A DNA stretch of 17,126 nucleotides from an uncultured Flavobacteriales bacterium (lineage in GTDB: Bacteria; Bacteroidota; Bacteroidia; Flavobacteriales_D; Crocinitomicaceae). Positions 8,329-14,799 of the stretch are shown here, piece after piece; the first letter of the stretch is position 1, and each line of letters begins with the position of its first letter. The translations under genes were made by a program, and so were the position numbers. The stretch is taken from assembly GCA_937973685.1 (NCBI GenBank), contig CALJKJ010000036.1, positions 1 to 17,126 of the forward strand, read 5' to 3'. The notes below the pieces were generated by a model that was not told the DNA's origin, did no database searches, and worked only from the letters and a program-made list of their open reading frames with translations.

Positions 8329-9372
8329 ATGAAAAAACGACATTGGTTCTATGTATTCATCATCTCTTGTATCACAATTTACTTTGTATACTTATTAATC
8401 TTGAATACTATTAATAAAGATTATACATTCGGTTACATAGATTTTTCTAAAGATGAAATACAAAATTTCAGTGGACTTTTAAGCGTGATTTATGGAGTTT
8501 TTGGGATAATTTTGATTATCGACACAATTAAACAGCAGGAAGAACAAAACATACAAGCTCAAAATAAAAAAGAAGAAGAAGAAAAAAATGAATTAAAATA
8601 TAAACTTGAATTGCTTAAGGTTGATTTGAAGAATATAATGGAGGATATGACCCAAAAATCGGAGTATATTTCAGATTATGTTCAAGAATTAAAAACCTCT
8701 TCAAATAATGCATCAATTCTAAGACAAACATCCTCAAGAAATTTCACACGTGCAATTGAAATGGATCGTCTGGCAATTTTTAAATCATTTAAACTATATT
8801 GGCCAGATCAAGTTAATTGGATAAAGGATTTTAGTCAATTATATAATATTCTAGATTACCTGCCTCAATTTTATGAAAGTGTATACGAAAAGTATGACTA
8901 CCATAGCAAGGATATTTATAAGAAGAAAATGGATGTTAGAACTGATTTAATTCTTTTAATGCAACGATGTGACGATACTATTTTAAAACTTGAGAACAAC
9001 TCTGGAGGGCTGAATTTTAAATTTGTTATTGATGTTATTTCGAAACTAAAAAATGATTACGAAGAAAATATTGTTTCAGAATCTCAAGTTAATGGCTCAG
9101 AATTACAAGAAACGAATTTTCAAGATTTGAAAACGCTTGTTATTGATGTGTTTATTGATAAAGCCACTAATATTGCTGAAGGTTTTCCATTGCCCACAGG
9201 CCTATTTCCATTAATAGCCTTCTGTAACAATATCAATATCAAAATAGATCACATTAAAAGTGAGAATATCAATTTTGGAATGATGTTGGAAAATCAAAAC
9301 AATAAGATTTACCTCAATGATGATTCAACATTAAAAAAGGTAACAGAAATTTATAATAAAATTCCTAATTGA
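8329..9372 (+). CDS. Membrane-anchored coiled-coil protein, unknown function, in defence island
   Basis: A 347-residue protein that I do not recognise. Two transmembrane helices are visible near the N-terminus (residues about 6-27 and 47-64). A strongly charged helical stretch follows (about 66-115, QQEEQ, KKEEEEKNELK), likely a coiled coil. The remaining 230 residues look helical and soluble, with a Trp-rich patch near 163-170 (YWPDQVNW). The layout of two helices plus a cytoplasmic coiled coil is shared by several abortive-infection membrane proteins (the putAbiC type, for example), but I see no motif that proves membership. It is read in the same direction as all genes down to 13604, and the next candidate start lies 14 bases after its stop. 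Its position between two Abi_2 genes suggests an anti-phage role by inference only. Confidence 0.8.
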   Translation: MKKRHWFYVFIISCITIYFVYLLILNTINKDYTFGYIDFSKDEIQNFSGLLSVIYGVFGIILIIDTIKQQEEQNIQAQNKKEEEEKNELKYKLELLKVDLKNIMEDMTQKSEYISDYVQELKTSSNNASILRQTSSRNFTRAIEMDRLAIFKSFKLYWPDQVNWIKDFSQLYNILDYLPQFYESVYEKYDYHSKDIYKKKMDVRTDLILLMQRCDDTILKLENNSGGLNFKFVIDVISKLKNDYEENIVSESQVNGSELQETNFQDLKTLVIDVFIDKATNIAEGFPLPTGLFPLIAFCNNINIKIDHIKSENINFGMMLENQNNKIYLNDDSTLKKVTEIYNKIPN

Positions 9373-9386
9373 AAAAAATTGACAAA

Positions 9387-9686
9387 ATGGCTAAGCAAGC
9401 AGAACAATTTGTCGAAGAAGAATTAGTTAATCAACCTCAAAAGATGGGTTCTAGTAAGGTCACGCTTTCATTATTTAAACATTTGAAATTCAGTGGTTTT
9501 AAAAATTTAACATTGAATATGTATACTGATTTCAAAAAAGGTATTACATTTGTTCCGTCGGTTTTAGATTTGTACACCGTAAGACCTGAATTAAGGTCAT
9601 CTTCTTTCGAAAGTATTTTTACTAACAATAATACACCTCCTATGCCTCTCAACGATGCACACTTAGGAGGTTTTCTCTTTTTTTAA
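9387..9686 (+). CDS. Small hypothetical ORF, possibly not translated
   Basis: A 99-residue ORF from ATG 9387, not recognised. The N-terminus is acidic and helical (AKQAEQFVEEELVNQ). The rest has no clear domain and ends in LGGFLFF, encoded by a hairpin and T-run that look like a terminator. It starts 14 bases after the preceding gene and ends 4 bases before the Abi_2 start, so it fits an operon and could be an antitoxin or small partner. A TTG start at 9369 is possible but less likely. Against it, the last 45 codons overlap a run of hairpins (9559-9671) that fits a non-coding RNA better. An open frame of 99 codons in such AT-rich DNA is unlikely by chance, so both readings remain open. Confidence 0.4.
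   Translation: MAKQAEQFVEEELVNQPQKMGSSKVTLSLFKHLKFSGFKNLTLNMYTDFKKGITFVPSVLDLYTVRPELRSSSFESIFTNNNTPPMPLNDAHLGGFLFF
9545..9684 (+). ncRNA. Candidate structured RNA directly upstream of abi_2
   Basis: Four successive inverted repeats lie in about 115 bases: CGGT/ACCG (9559-9562 with 9576-9579), GACCT/AGGTC (9583-9587 with 9594-9598), the palindrome CTTTCGAAAG (9604-9613), and ACCTCCTA/TAGGAGGT (9635-9642 with 9664-9671) followed by a U-run. TACATTTG at 9545-9552 matches the Bacteroidota -7 promoter box TAnnTTTG, although no good -33 box is visible. An RNA from about 9557 to 9684 would be near 128 nt. AbiF-type genes are reported to be paired with a conserved non-coding RNA that acts as antitoxin, so the position is suggestive. 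The three inner stems are short and the region is also open for translation. Confidence 0.4.
9635..9684 (+). terminator. Intrinsic terminator-like hairpin before abi_2
   Basis: ACCTCCTA (9635-9642) pairs exactly with TAGGAGGT (9664-9671), with further TGC/GCA pairing inside the 21-base loop. A run rich in T (TTTCTCTTTTTTT) follows, ending six bases before the Abi_2 ATG at 9691. It would end upstream transcripts or a short RNA. The TAGGAGG also resembles a Shine-Dalgarno core but lies about 20 bases from the ATG, which is too far. Confidence 0.6.
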
Positions 9687-9690
9687 ACAT

Positions 9691-10635
9691 ATGAGTAACG
9701 TTTACACTAAAATACCACTTAGCTTTCAAGATCAAATAACTTTGCTCAAGGATAGAGATTTATTAATTGGTGACGAGCCTAAAGCACTTTCGTATCTACA
9801 AGAAATAAGCTATTACCGTTTAAGCGCCTATTTTTTACCTTATCAAGTAACCAAAGATAAATTTGAAAACAATATCACGTTCGATCAGATTATTAAAACC
9901 TATTCGTTTGACAGGGAATTACGCTTATTGGTTTTTGATTGTATTGAAAGAATTGAAGTAGCAATCAGAACTCAGTTTATTTATCAAATGTCAACTCATT
10001 ATAACGATAGCCATTGGCAGGATAATCAAAATCATTTTATTACACCCTATTATAACAAGATTGGCAATTTAGTAAATCCATTTGCTGATTTTCAAGCAAT
10101 TATTTCTAAAGCAAAAACTGCTCGAACACCCGAAACTTTTGTAAGACACTATATCAATAATTATAGTAAACCAGCCAATCCACCCAGTTGGATGTCTTTT
10201 GAATTATTAACCATGGGCGAATTGTCACATATTTATAGGGGGTTAAAAAACAACTCTGACAAAAAACGGGTAGCAGATTTTTTTGATGTACACCCAACCG
10301 TTTTTACATCGTGGTTACACACGCTAACCTATATTAGAAATATTTGTGCCCATCACAGTCGCTTGTGGAATAGAGATTTAGCAATTGAACCCGAAAAATT
10401 ACTAAAGCCAAAAGGAAATTGGATTGACAAACCGTTTGAAAATAACAGAAGAGTATTTTATTTTTTATGTATACTTAGGTATATGTTACTTAGAGCCAAT
10501 CCTGGTAATAGCATGAAGCAAAAGGTGGAAAAATTATTTAAAAAATATCCAACTGTACCAATTAAATATTTGGGAATTCCATCTGATGGAAATGGGAATT
10601 TATTGGATTGGCAAAATGAACCACTTTGGAAATAA
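9691..10635 (+). CDS. Abi_2/AbiF-type abortive infection protein (HEPN)
   Basis: A 314-residue, full-length Abi_2 family protein. The N-terminal signature is visible at residues 12-50 (FQDQITLLKDRDLLIGDE, then ISYYRLSAYFLPY), followed by the core SFDRELRLLVFDCIERIEVAIR (residues 72-93). The C-terminal part carries RNICAHHSRLWNR, in which R216 and H221 form the R-x4-H motif of HEPN ribonucleases. AbiF-type proteins are the proposed ancestors of Cas13 and are reported to work as RNA-toxin systems held in check by a cognate non-coding RNA. By inference this protein degrades RNA or arrests growth upon infection. It starts 6 bases after a terminator-like hairpin and ends 21 bases before the nuclease gene. 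AbiD and AbiF types are hard to separate by eye. Confidence 0.9.
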   Translation: MSNVYTKIPLSFQDQITLLKDRDLLIGDEPKALSYLQEISYYRLSAYFLPYQVTKDKFENNITFDQIIKTYSFDRELRLLVFDCIERIEVAIRTQFIYQMSTHYNDSHWQDNQNHFITPYYNKIGNLVNPFADFQAIISKAKTARTPETFVRHYINNYSKPANPPSWMSFELLTMGELSHIYRGLKNNSDKKRVADFFDVHPTVFTSWLHTLTYIRNICAHHSRLWNRDLAIEPEKLLKPKGNWIDKPFENNRRVFYFLCILRYMLLRANPGNSMKQKVEKLFKKYPTVPIKYLGIPSDGNGNLLDWQNEPLWK

Positions 10636-10656
10636 ATGACCTTTTAAAAAATTAAC

Positions 10657-11895
10657 ATGCATTATAACCGAACCAATTTTACCATTAATGCTTTTGCAAC
10701 TGAAAATTTCAGAGCTTTTACTGATGCTTATTCTATTCAAATCTATAATGAAATAAAAGAACAGGGTAAAGATTACATCATTGGGATTAATGAGCAGGAA
10801 TACCAAGAATATCTTATTGAAAGATATTCTTTAGAACCCTTAGAAATTATATCTTCAAGTGAAGATCGTAAAGTACCAATTCAGAAAAAGAAAAAAATAA
10901 ATAGAGAATATGACGGTCGTCTAATTGACGTTGACATTTATGTTTGTGAAGTAGTATATAATTTCGAAGGTTCTCCGATTTTGTTCAAATTCAAACCGAG
11001 TAGATGGATAATGCAATCCAAAGAAATTAAAGTTAATTCAGAACTACTCACTGTAAGTTTTAGTTTTATTATCTCTAAACAGGATGAAAAATTGTACAAT
11101 AGCGAAAAAAACAACGTGTTTTCAGCGGCATTCTCAAATGTAATAAACATAAATGTGGATGTAGATAATTGGAATAATTCTTTGCCTAAATTAGTGAATA
11201 GACATTTTACATCCTTGAAAGAGCATTATCAAAAAGAAAATTCATTTTTCGAGGCGATTAAAGTTAATGTAGATCCACATACTAAAACGGTATTTACTCC
11301 TCCAACAGTAAAAAAGAAATCAATCCCACAACCTCCGACCTCTAAAAAGGAATTTACCCAATTCCCAACTTGGCCTATGGAAACATATCAAGATACTTTG
11401 ACGGTTTTGTTTGAAACCGGGAAATCGATGGAAAAGAAGCCATCTACTTACCGTGATAGAGACGAAGAGGATTTACGCGACTACTTTATTACACTATTAG
11501 AAACAAGATACGAGGCTGCAACTGTTGGTGGTGAAACTTTCAACAAAGGTGGTAAAACTGATATTCTAATTAAATATCAAGATGGATCTAATCTTTTTGT
11601 AGGTGAATGTAAATGGTGGAAAGGTGAAAGCGAATTCAATGCTGCTATAAACCAGCTATTTGATAATTACTTGACTTGGCGCGATTCCAAAACAGCATTG
11701 TTATTTTTTGTGAAGAATAAGGAAATCACAAAAGTTTGCGAGAAGATTAAGAAGGAGGCAGAAAAACACTCATATTATAAAAAGTTTGATAAATCAAAAG
11801 GTGAAGGAAGATATTCATTTGTTTTTCATCTCCCAGGTGATCCTGAAAAAGAGATTTTCTTGGAAATAATGGCTTTTCATTTTAATGAAGAATAA
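10657..11895 (+). CDS. PD-(D/E)XK restriction-like nuclease with unknown N-terminal domain
   Basis: A 412-residue protein. The C-terminal third (about 265-410) is a PD-(D/E)XK nuclease: acidic E270/E271 in DEEDLRDYF, then GETFNKGGKTDILI with D302, then FVGECKWWKG with E317 and K319, and the supporting TWRDSKTALLFF strand (340-351). Residues 1-205 form a domain that I do not recognise (EYQEYLIERYSLEPLEI near 48-64). A Pro/Lys-rich linker (about 207-240) joins the two. The nuclease core resembles REase-like proteins common in defence islands. Its target (DNA or RNA) and trigger are unknown; the N-terminal domain could sense an infection signal. It is the first gene of a tight set, with only 8 bases before the membrane-protein gene, so it may be a second effector of the nucleotide-signalling module downstream or a stand-alone defence gene. 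Confidence 0.85.
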   Translation: MHYNRTNFTINAFATENFRAFTDAYSIQIYNEIKEQGKDYIIGINEQEYQEYLIERYSLEPLEIISSSEDRKVPIQKKKKINREYDGRLIDVDIYVCEVVYNFEGSPILFKFKPSRWIMQSKEIKVNSELLTVSFSFIISKQDEKLYNSEKNNVFSAAFSNVININVDVDNWNNSLPKLVNRHFTSLKEHYQKENSFFEAIKVNVDPHTKTVFTPPTVKKKSIPQPPTSKKEFTQFPTWPMETYQDTLTVLFETGKSMEKKPSTYRDRDEEDLRDYFITLLETRYEAATVGGETFNKGGKTDILIKYQDGSNLFVGECKWWKGESEFNAAINQLFDNYLTWRDSKTALLFFVKNKEITKVCEKIKKEAEKHSYYKKFDKSKGEGRYSFVFHLPGDPEKEIFLEIMAFHFNEE

Positions 11896-11903
11896 ATAAT
11901 ATA

Positions 11904-12680
11904 ATGGCAAGATATTCCCCGCAATTTAACGCGTTTAAACTTGTATTAAAATTTGACAAGATAAACTTCTACTTAACCTGGAGTGCTTTTATTCTAGCAT
12001 TAGTTCCAATTATTATAGACCAGTTTGACTTAATTAAAAAAAATAATGAAGATGTTAAATCTATTATTGAAATTTTCAGTATGATAGTCATTCTTGCTGG
12101 CTTTATTATTGTTTCCATTAAGGACTTTTATTTATTTCCAAAAGCAGAAACAAAAAGGCGACATGATTTTATTGACAATGGTTTAGGTGTAACTTTTTCT
12201 TTAAGAAATTCTGAAGATTATTACACAAATAATGATTTAACTCCTGGGATGTATAAATTAGGTGTTAACCTTTTTCAAAACGTATATTTCACCACTCTAA
12301 TTTCTAAAAAAATGCGCCCAAAACATATTTGGAAAGCATCATCTTTTGCTGGAGTTTTTATTCTAATAGCTATTTATGGTTTGAAAAATAGTCCAATTGC
12401 ACTTCCAATTCTTCAATTTTTATTTTCTGCTAGTATCCTTGGCGATTTGATTAAACTACTTCTTTTCGTAAATAGAAATGAAAAAATATTGGATCAGGTA
12501 AAGACATTTTTTAGTGCTGGAGTTAAAAATGAATCAATCATTCTAAAAAATTACATCGAATATGAAACTAATCTTGCTTGGGGTATGATTTTGTTGGATG
12601 ATACAATCTTTAATAAATACAATACTGAAACAGAACAAGAATGGCAAGCAATAAAAAACAGATATAATATTCATGGTTAG
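11904..12680 (+). CDS. Four-helix membrane protein, candidate S-4TM/CBASS pore effector
   Basis: A 258-residue membrane protein. Four hydrophobic segments are visible in two pairs: about 22-38 and 53-72, then 147-160 and 165-189. A soluble stretch of about 75 residues lies between the pairs and another of 70 residues follows (ending TNLAWGMILLDDTIFNKYN). This plan and the gene order resemble the SMODS-associated four-transmembrane (S-4TM) predicted pore-forming effectors. In CBASS, such effectors are opened by a cyclic nucleotide and destroy membrane integrity. It overlaps the nucleotidyltransferase gene by 8 bases, the tightest evidence for a shared function. It follows the nuclease gene by 8 bases. 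Family membership is inferred from topology and context, not from a decisive motif. The sequence is very AT-rich, like the rest of the island. Confidence 0.8.
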   Translation: MARYSPQFNAFKLVLKFDKINFYLTWSAFILALVPIIIDQFDLIKKNNEDVKSIIEIFSMIVILAGFIIVSIKDFYLFPKAETKRRHDFIDNGLGVTFSLRNSEDYYTNNDLTPGMYKLGVNLFQNVYFTTLISKKMRPKHIWKASSFAGVFILIAIYGLKNSPIALPILQFLFSASILGDLIKLLLFVNRNEKILDQVKTFFSAGVKNESIILKNYIEYETNLAWGMILLDDTIFNKYNTETEQEWQAIKNRYNIHG

Positions 12681-13461
12681 TTTAAAAACAATTTTAACAA
12701 AAAAAGCGTCAGAATACTTCATTAGTCATGGAAGTACTGAACGTGCCAAGATAAACACCTCAATTTCTACTATAAAAACTAGAATAAAATCAGATTTCGG
12801 AAAAGATGTTAATGAAGTTAAAATATTTGGATCTTGGGATAGAGATACTACTCTACCACGGTATTATGATATCTTATCTGATGTTGATATTATGATTGTA
12901 TTTAATCATGAATTTTTAAATCGGACACCTGAAACATATAGGAAATGGGTGAAAGAATTTGCAGAATATCGTTATGCAACATCAATAATTCAAAAAGATT
13001 TTCCAACAGTGCGTTTGGATATGAATCATATTACGTTTGATCTAATCCCTACAAAGATTGATGGTTTTCTTTTTCAATCTCATTATATTCCAGATAAAGG
13101 AAATAATTGGATGATAACTGATCCATTTAAATTTACTGAATCTGTGAAATCTGCAAATTCAAATAATAATTCTATAGTTAAGCCTATTTTGCGGTTAATA
13201 AAAGCTTGGAATGCTCATAACAATTATCCTTTTAATTCTTATGTGTTGGAAAAATGGATTTTGGAAAACGTCAGTTTTTGGAATAAGGATGTTGAATCTG
13301 GATTTTACACTGCTGCCAACTCATTTACTACATGGGGTTTAACTACATTTCAGCAACAGAAAGTGACATCATTAAAAAATAACATTGGAAAAATAGAAGA
13401 TTGTTTAAAAAAGAATAATCTCATAGGAGCTATGAGTTGGCTTGATAGAATTTTACCATGA
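12673..13461 (+). CDS. CD-NTase/SMODS-like nucleotidyltransferase (CBASS synthase)
   Basis: A 262-residue Pol-beta-fold nucleotidyltransferase, predicted to make a cyclic (oligo)nucleotide alarm signal on phage infection. The signature is clear: VKIFGSWDRDTTLP with G53-S54, then SDVDIMIVF with metal-binding D70 and D72, and the third acidic residue D123 in ITFDLIPTK. The helical C-terminal half contains IVKPILRLIKAWN (168-180) and a Tyr-Pro-Phe segment, as in CD-NTase relatives. At 262 residues it is shorter than many CD-NTases but in range for compact SMODS members. It overlaps the four-helix membrane protein upstream by 8 bases and a broken ORF downstream by 4 bases (ATGA). No CBASS accessory gene (E1/E2, HORMA, TRIP13) is present, consistent with a minimal type I layout. 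The product nucleotide cannot be read from sequence. Confidence 0.88.
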   Translation: MVSLKTILTKKASEYFISHGSTERAKINTSISTIKTRIKSDFGKDVNEVKIFGSWDRDTTLPRYYDILSDVDIMIVFNHEFLNRTPETYRKWVKEFAEYRYATSIIQKDFPTVRLDMNHITFDLIPTKIDGFLFQSHYIPDKGNNWMITDPFKFTESVKSANSNNNSIVKPILRLIKAWNAHNNYPFNSYVLEKWILENVSFWNKDVESGFYTAANSFTTWGLTTFQQQKVTSLKNNIGKIEDCLKKNNLIGAMSWLDRILP

Positions 13462-13604
13462 AAGACACCATAATTCAGAATATTAAAGTTGATGTAATCG
13501 AACTGTTTAATGATGTGATAAAAGTTATCATTCTTAATAAAAAAAAGGAAAAGCGGTCTTCCTCCTCATCTTCACAGCTTCAGCTTTTTTGTTTGCAAGG
13601 GTAA
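13458..13604 (+). pseudogene. 5' remnant of a gene coupled to the nucleotidyltransferase
   Basis: An ATG overlapping the nucleotidyltransferase stop by 4 bases (ATGA) opens a frame reading MKDTIIQNIKVDVIELFND and onward to ILNKKK. It then runs into Ser- and Gln-rich low-complexity codons (RSSSSSSQLQL) and stops at 13602-13604. The first 28 or so codons look like a real amphipathic protein start. The change coincides with the step from AT-rich to GC-richer DNA at about 13546, so the original gene was probably cut here by insertion or deletion. The missing part may have been a third component of the system. Its family cannot be told from so few residues. Confidence 0.55.
13539..13563 (-). terminator. 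Possible minus-strand terminator at edge of GC-rich region
   Basis: On the minus strand AGGAA (13563-13559) can pair with TTCCT (13550-13546) and is followed by eight T residues (13546-13539). The stem is only 5 bp, so this is weak. It is well placed to end a minus-strand transcript coming out of the 13.6-14.5 kb structured region. Confidence 0.3.
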
Positions 13605-13637
13605 TACAAAGTTTCGCTGCGCTACACCCTTGCAAAC
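13591..13637. other. 12-bp perfect inverted repeat with 23-base loop
   Basis: GTTTGCAAGGGT (13591-13602) and ACCCTTGCAAAC (13626-13637) are exact reverse complements. It is the outermost hairpin of the structured GC-richer stretch and may mark one end of an element. Confidence 0.8.
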
Positions 13638-13710
13638 ACCATTCACTTAGCCAGTCGTTCAGAATTCTCTCCTTGGCTGTTCACTAAAAAGACTTTGCCT
13701 GTTCATCTCT

Positions 13711-13794
13711 CGTCGTCAGGCGCTGCTCTCTGCCACCCCAGAGCACACGTCAGTGTGTGAAGACGACGTTTAGGCGAACTAGCGCCGTTAAACG
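13711..13794. other. Nested multi-stem fold
   Basis: CGTCGTC (13711-13717) and GACGACG (13762-13768) enclose two adjoining hairpins: TGCTCT/AGAGCA (13724-13729 with 13740-13745) and CACAC/GTGTG (13744-13748 with 13753-13757), which share two bases. A further hairpin overlaps the right arm by two bases: CGTTTAGGCG (13767-13776) with CGCC and TAAACG (13783-13794, 2-base bulge). The layout is a three-way junction plus an adjacent stem, which supports selection on RNA or single-strand DNA folding. Confidence 0.7.
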
Positions 13795-13964
13795 GAGGTA
13801 CCCCGTTCTTGCTTCGAAGTAATAATCAATGTACTTCACCCACTTTTGTGCACTCTTCCCCAAAATAGGTGCTTCCTGAAGCTCGTCCCTCACTCACGTC
13901 CGCACTAAACTTCTCACTTCATTTCCGCTACGCGTTCATTCTCGCTCAGTCAATTGGGGTGTCA

Positions 13965-14010
13965 CCGCAGCTTGTGTTATTGCTCGCCTGCTACTTCGCT
14001 CAGGCTGCGG
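13965..14010. other. Nested stem: CCGCAG/CTGCGG enclosing GCCTG/CAGGC
   Basis: CCGCAG (13965-13970) pairs with CTGCGG (14005-14010). Between them GCCTG (13986-13990) pairs with CAGGC (14001-14005), sharing one base with the outer arm. It is part of the structured stretch. Confidence 0.6.
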
Positions 14011-14131
14011 GCTTGTAACAGTTTTTGAGATCCCTATTGATAGTGCAGTGTTCCTTTCGTTCCTACAGTCACACCGCACCTAAGTCCGTTAAGCTATTTG
14101 AGTTTACTTTTCGCCAAGAGTCTTCCTTTCT

Positions 14132-14151
14132 CGGGCATTGAGCCTGTCGAA
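14132..14151 (-). repeat. REP-like word TTCGACAGGCTCAATGCCCG
   Basis: On the minus strand these 20 bases contain TTCGACAGGCTCA, a word that I recall as a widely dispersed intergenic repeat in Bacteroidota and some other bacteria. Only one copy lies in this window, so the assignment rests on memory. Confidence 0.35.
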
Positions 14152-14409
14152 ATGCACACACTTGATTTTATTTCTTTCTTCGTTTTTCAAAAACCTGCGC
14201 CAAGCCCTTGTGCATACTGCATAGGTCGCCCACGGTTGCTTCCTAAAGTCAGCTCCCTCTTTGGGCTTTCACCTTCGCTCAACTCGCGGCGGCTCGCGCA
14301 CTTCTCTCGCTTCATTTCATTGCACTTCATTTCGCTTGTTCCGTTTGCTTCACAAACTCCAGTTGCCCCTCCGTAGGGCTACGGGGCTGCCTTTCATTTG
14401 TTCGCCGAA

Positions 14410-14450
14410 AGCCTTCCTCCGTCGGCTTTGCTGAAGGCTCTTTTTCCTTT
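14410..14450 (+). terminator. Plus-strand terminator closing the structured stretch
   Basis: AGCCTTC (14410-14416) pairs exactly with GAAGGCT (14433-14439) around a 16-base loop. CTTTTTCCTTT follows (14440-14450). This would end plus-strand transcripts coming from the defence operon or from the structured stretch. Confidence 0.6.
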
Positions 14451-14561
14451 ATCTCGATTTTCAACTAGTGTCCTCGATTTCGACTTAAGAAACTGGTAGC
14501 TCGACTTTGGACGATTAAAGCTTCCTTGATTTTGCACATTCCCCATTTTTCAAAAAAGGTC

Positions 14562-14750
14562 ATGTACAATATCAATCCAGCAGTTATCAAATCTATTCTT
14601 TCACGTCTTCCAAAAGATCAGTTCATTTTGCAAGCACGTTTCATCCGTCGTCAAATACCCAAAGCTGTTCCAGGCTCCAATCGTCAGGCTATGTTCATCA
14701 ACTTGTATCAGTGGTGTAGGGTGTTTTACCTGCAGCGTTTCATCAAGTAA
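14562..14750 (+). CDS. 62-residue basic hypothetical protein
   Basis: From ATG 14562 (AAAAAAGGT a few bases upstream as a weak ribosome site) the frame gives 62 residues, beginning MYNINPAVIKSILSRLPKDQ. It is rich in Arg, Lys and Gln (QARFIRRQIPKAVPGSNRQA) and ends in an aromatic segment (LYQWCRVFYLQRFIK). The frame is also open upstream to a TTG at 14526, but the ATG is preferred. I do not recognise the family. Basic charge and likely helices would suit nucleic-acid binding. It lies alone between the structured stretch and the palindromic spacer at 14800-14900, in the same orientation as the defence genes but in GC-richer DNA, so it probably belongs with the mobile block to its right. Confidence 0.55.
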   Translation: MYNINPAVIKSILSRLPKDQFILQARFIRRQIPKAVPGSNRQAMFINLYQWCRVFYLQRFIK

Positions 14751-14799
14751 ACGTGAAATAAAAAAAACAAAACAAAATTAGGGACATGTCTTTCATTCC

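Larger units (their letters stand above)
13546..14450. other. Gene-free GC-richer stretch packed with inverted repeats
   Basis: About 0.9 kb with no credible gene, bounded at both ends by terminator-like hairpins. G+C is about 50 percent (30 of 60 at 13921-13980), while the defence genes to the left sit nearer 25 percent. The plus strand is pyrimidine-rich, so the minus strand is purine-rich, as unpaired parts of large structured RNAs often are. Exact inverted repeats include 13591-13602/13626-13637, 13711-13717/13762-13768, 13767-13776/13783-13794 (2-base bulge), 13816-13821/13832-13837, 13871-13875/13878-13882, 13965-13970/14005-14010 and 14371-14375/14380-14384. I recall similar ORF-less stretches in other Bacteroidota from memory only. 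It could be a large non-coding RNA, a mobile-element end, or a decayed repeat region. Confidence 0.7.

Noticed and set aside
9369..9386. TTG start for the small ORF, overlapping the preceding stop
   Set aside because: The ATG at 9387 is a more usual start and keeps the ORF plausible; there is no ribosome-site evidence for the TTG.
14098..14376. 92-codon plus-strand ORF rich in Ser, Pro, Leu and Phe
   Set aside because: Composition follows the pyrimidine-rich strand, and it lies inside the inverted-repeat stretch. It is more likely a by-product of the structured non-coding DNA.
13546..14450. Integron attC sites, group II intron, tmRNA or RNase P RNA
   Set aside because: GTTRRRY-like words occur (near 13787 and 14089) without a matching RYYYAAC partner at proper spacing. 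No intron-encoded protein, tmRNA T-arm end or RNase P core words were found.
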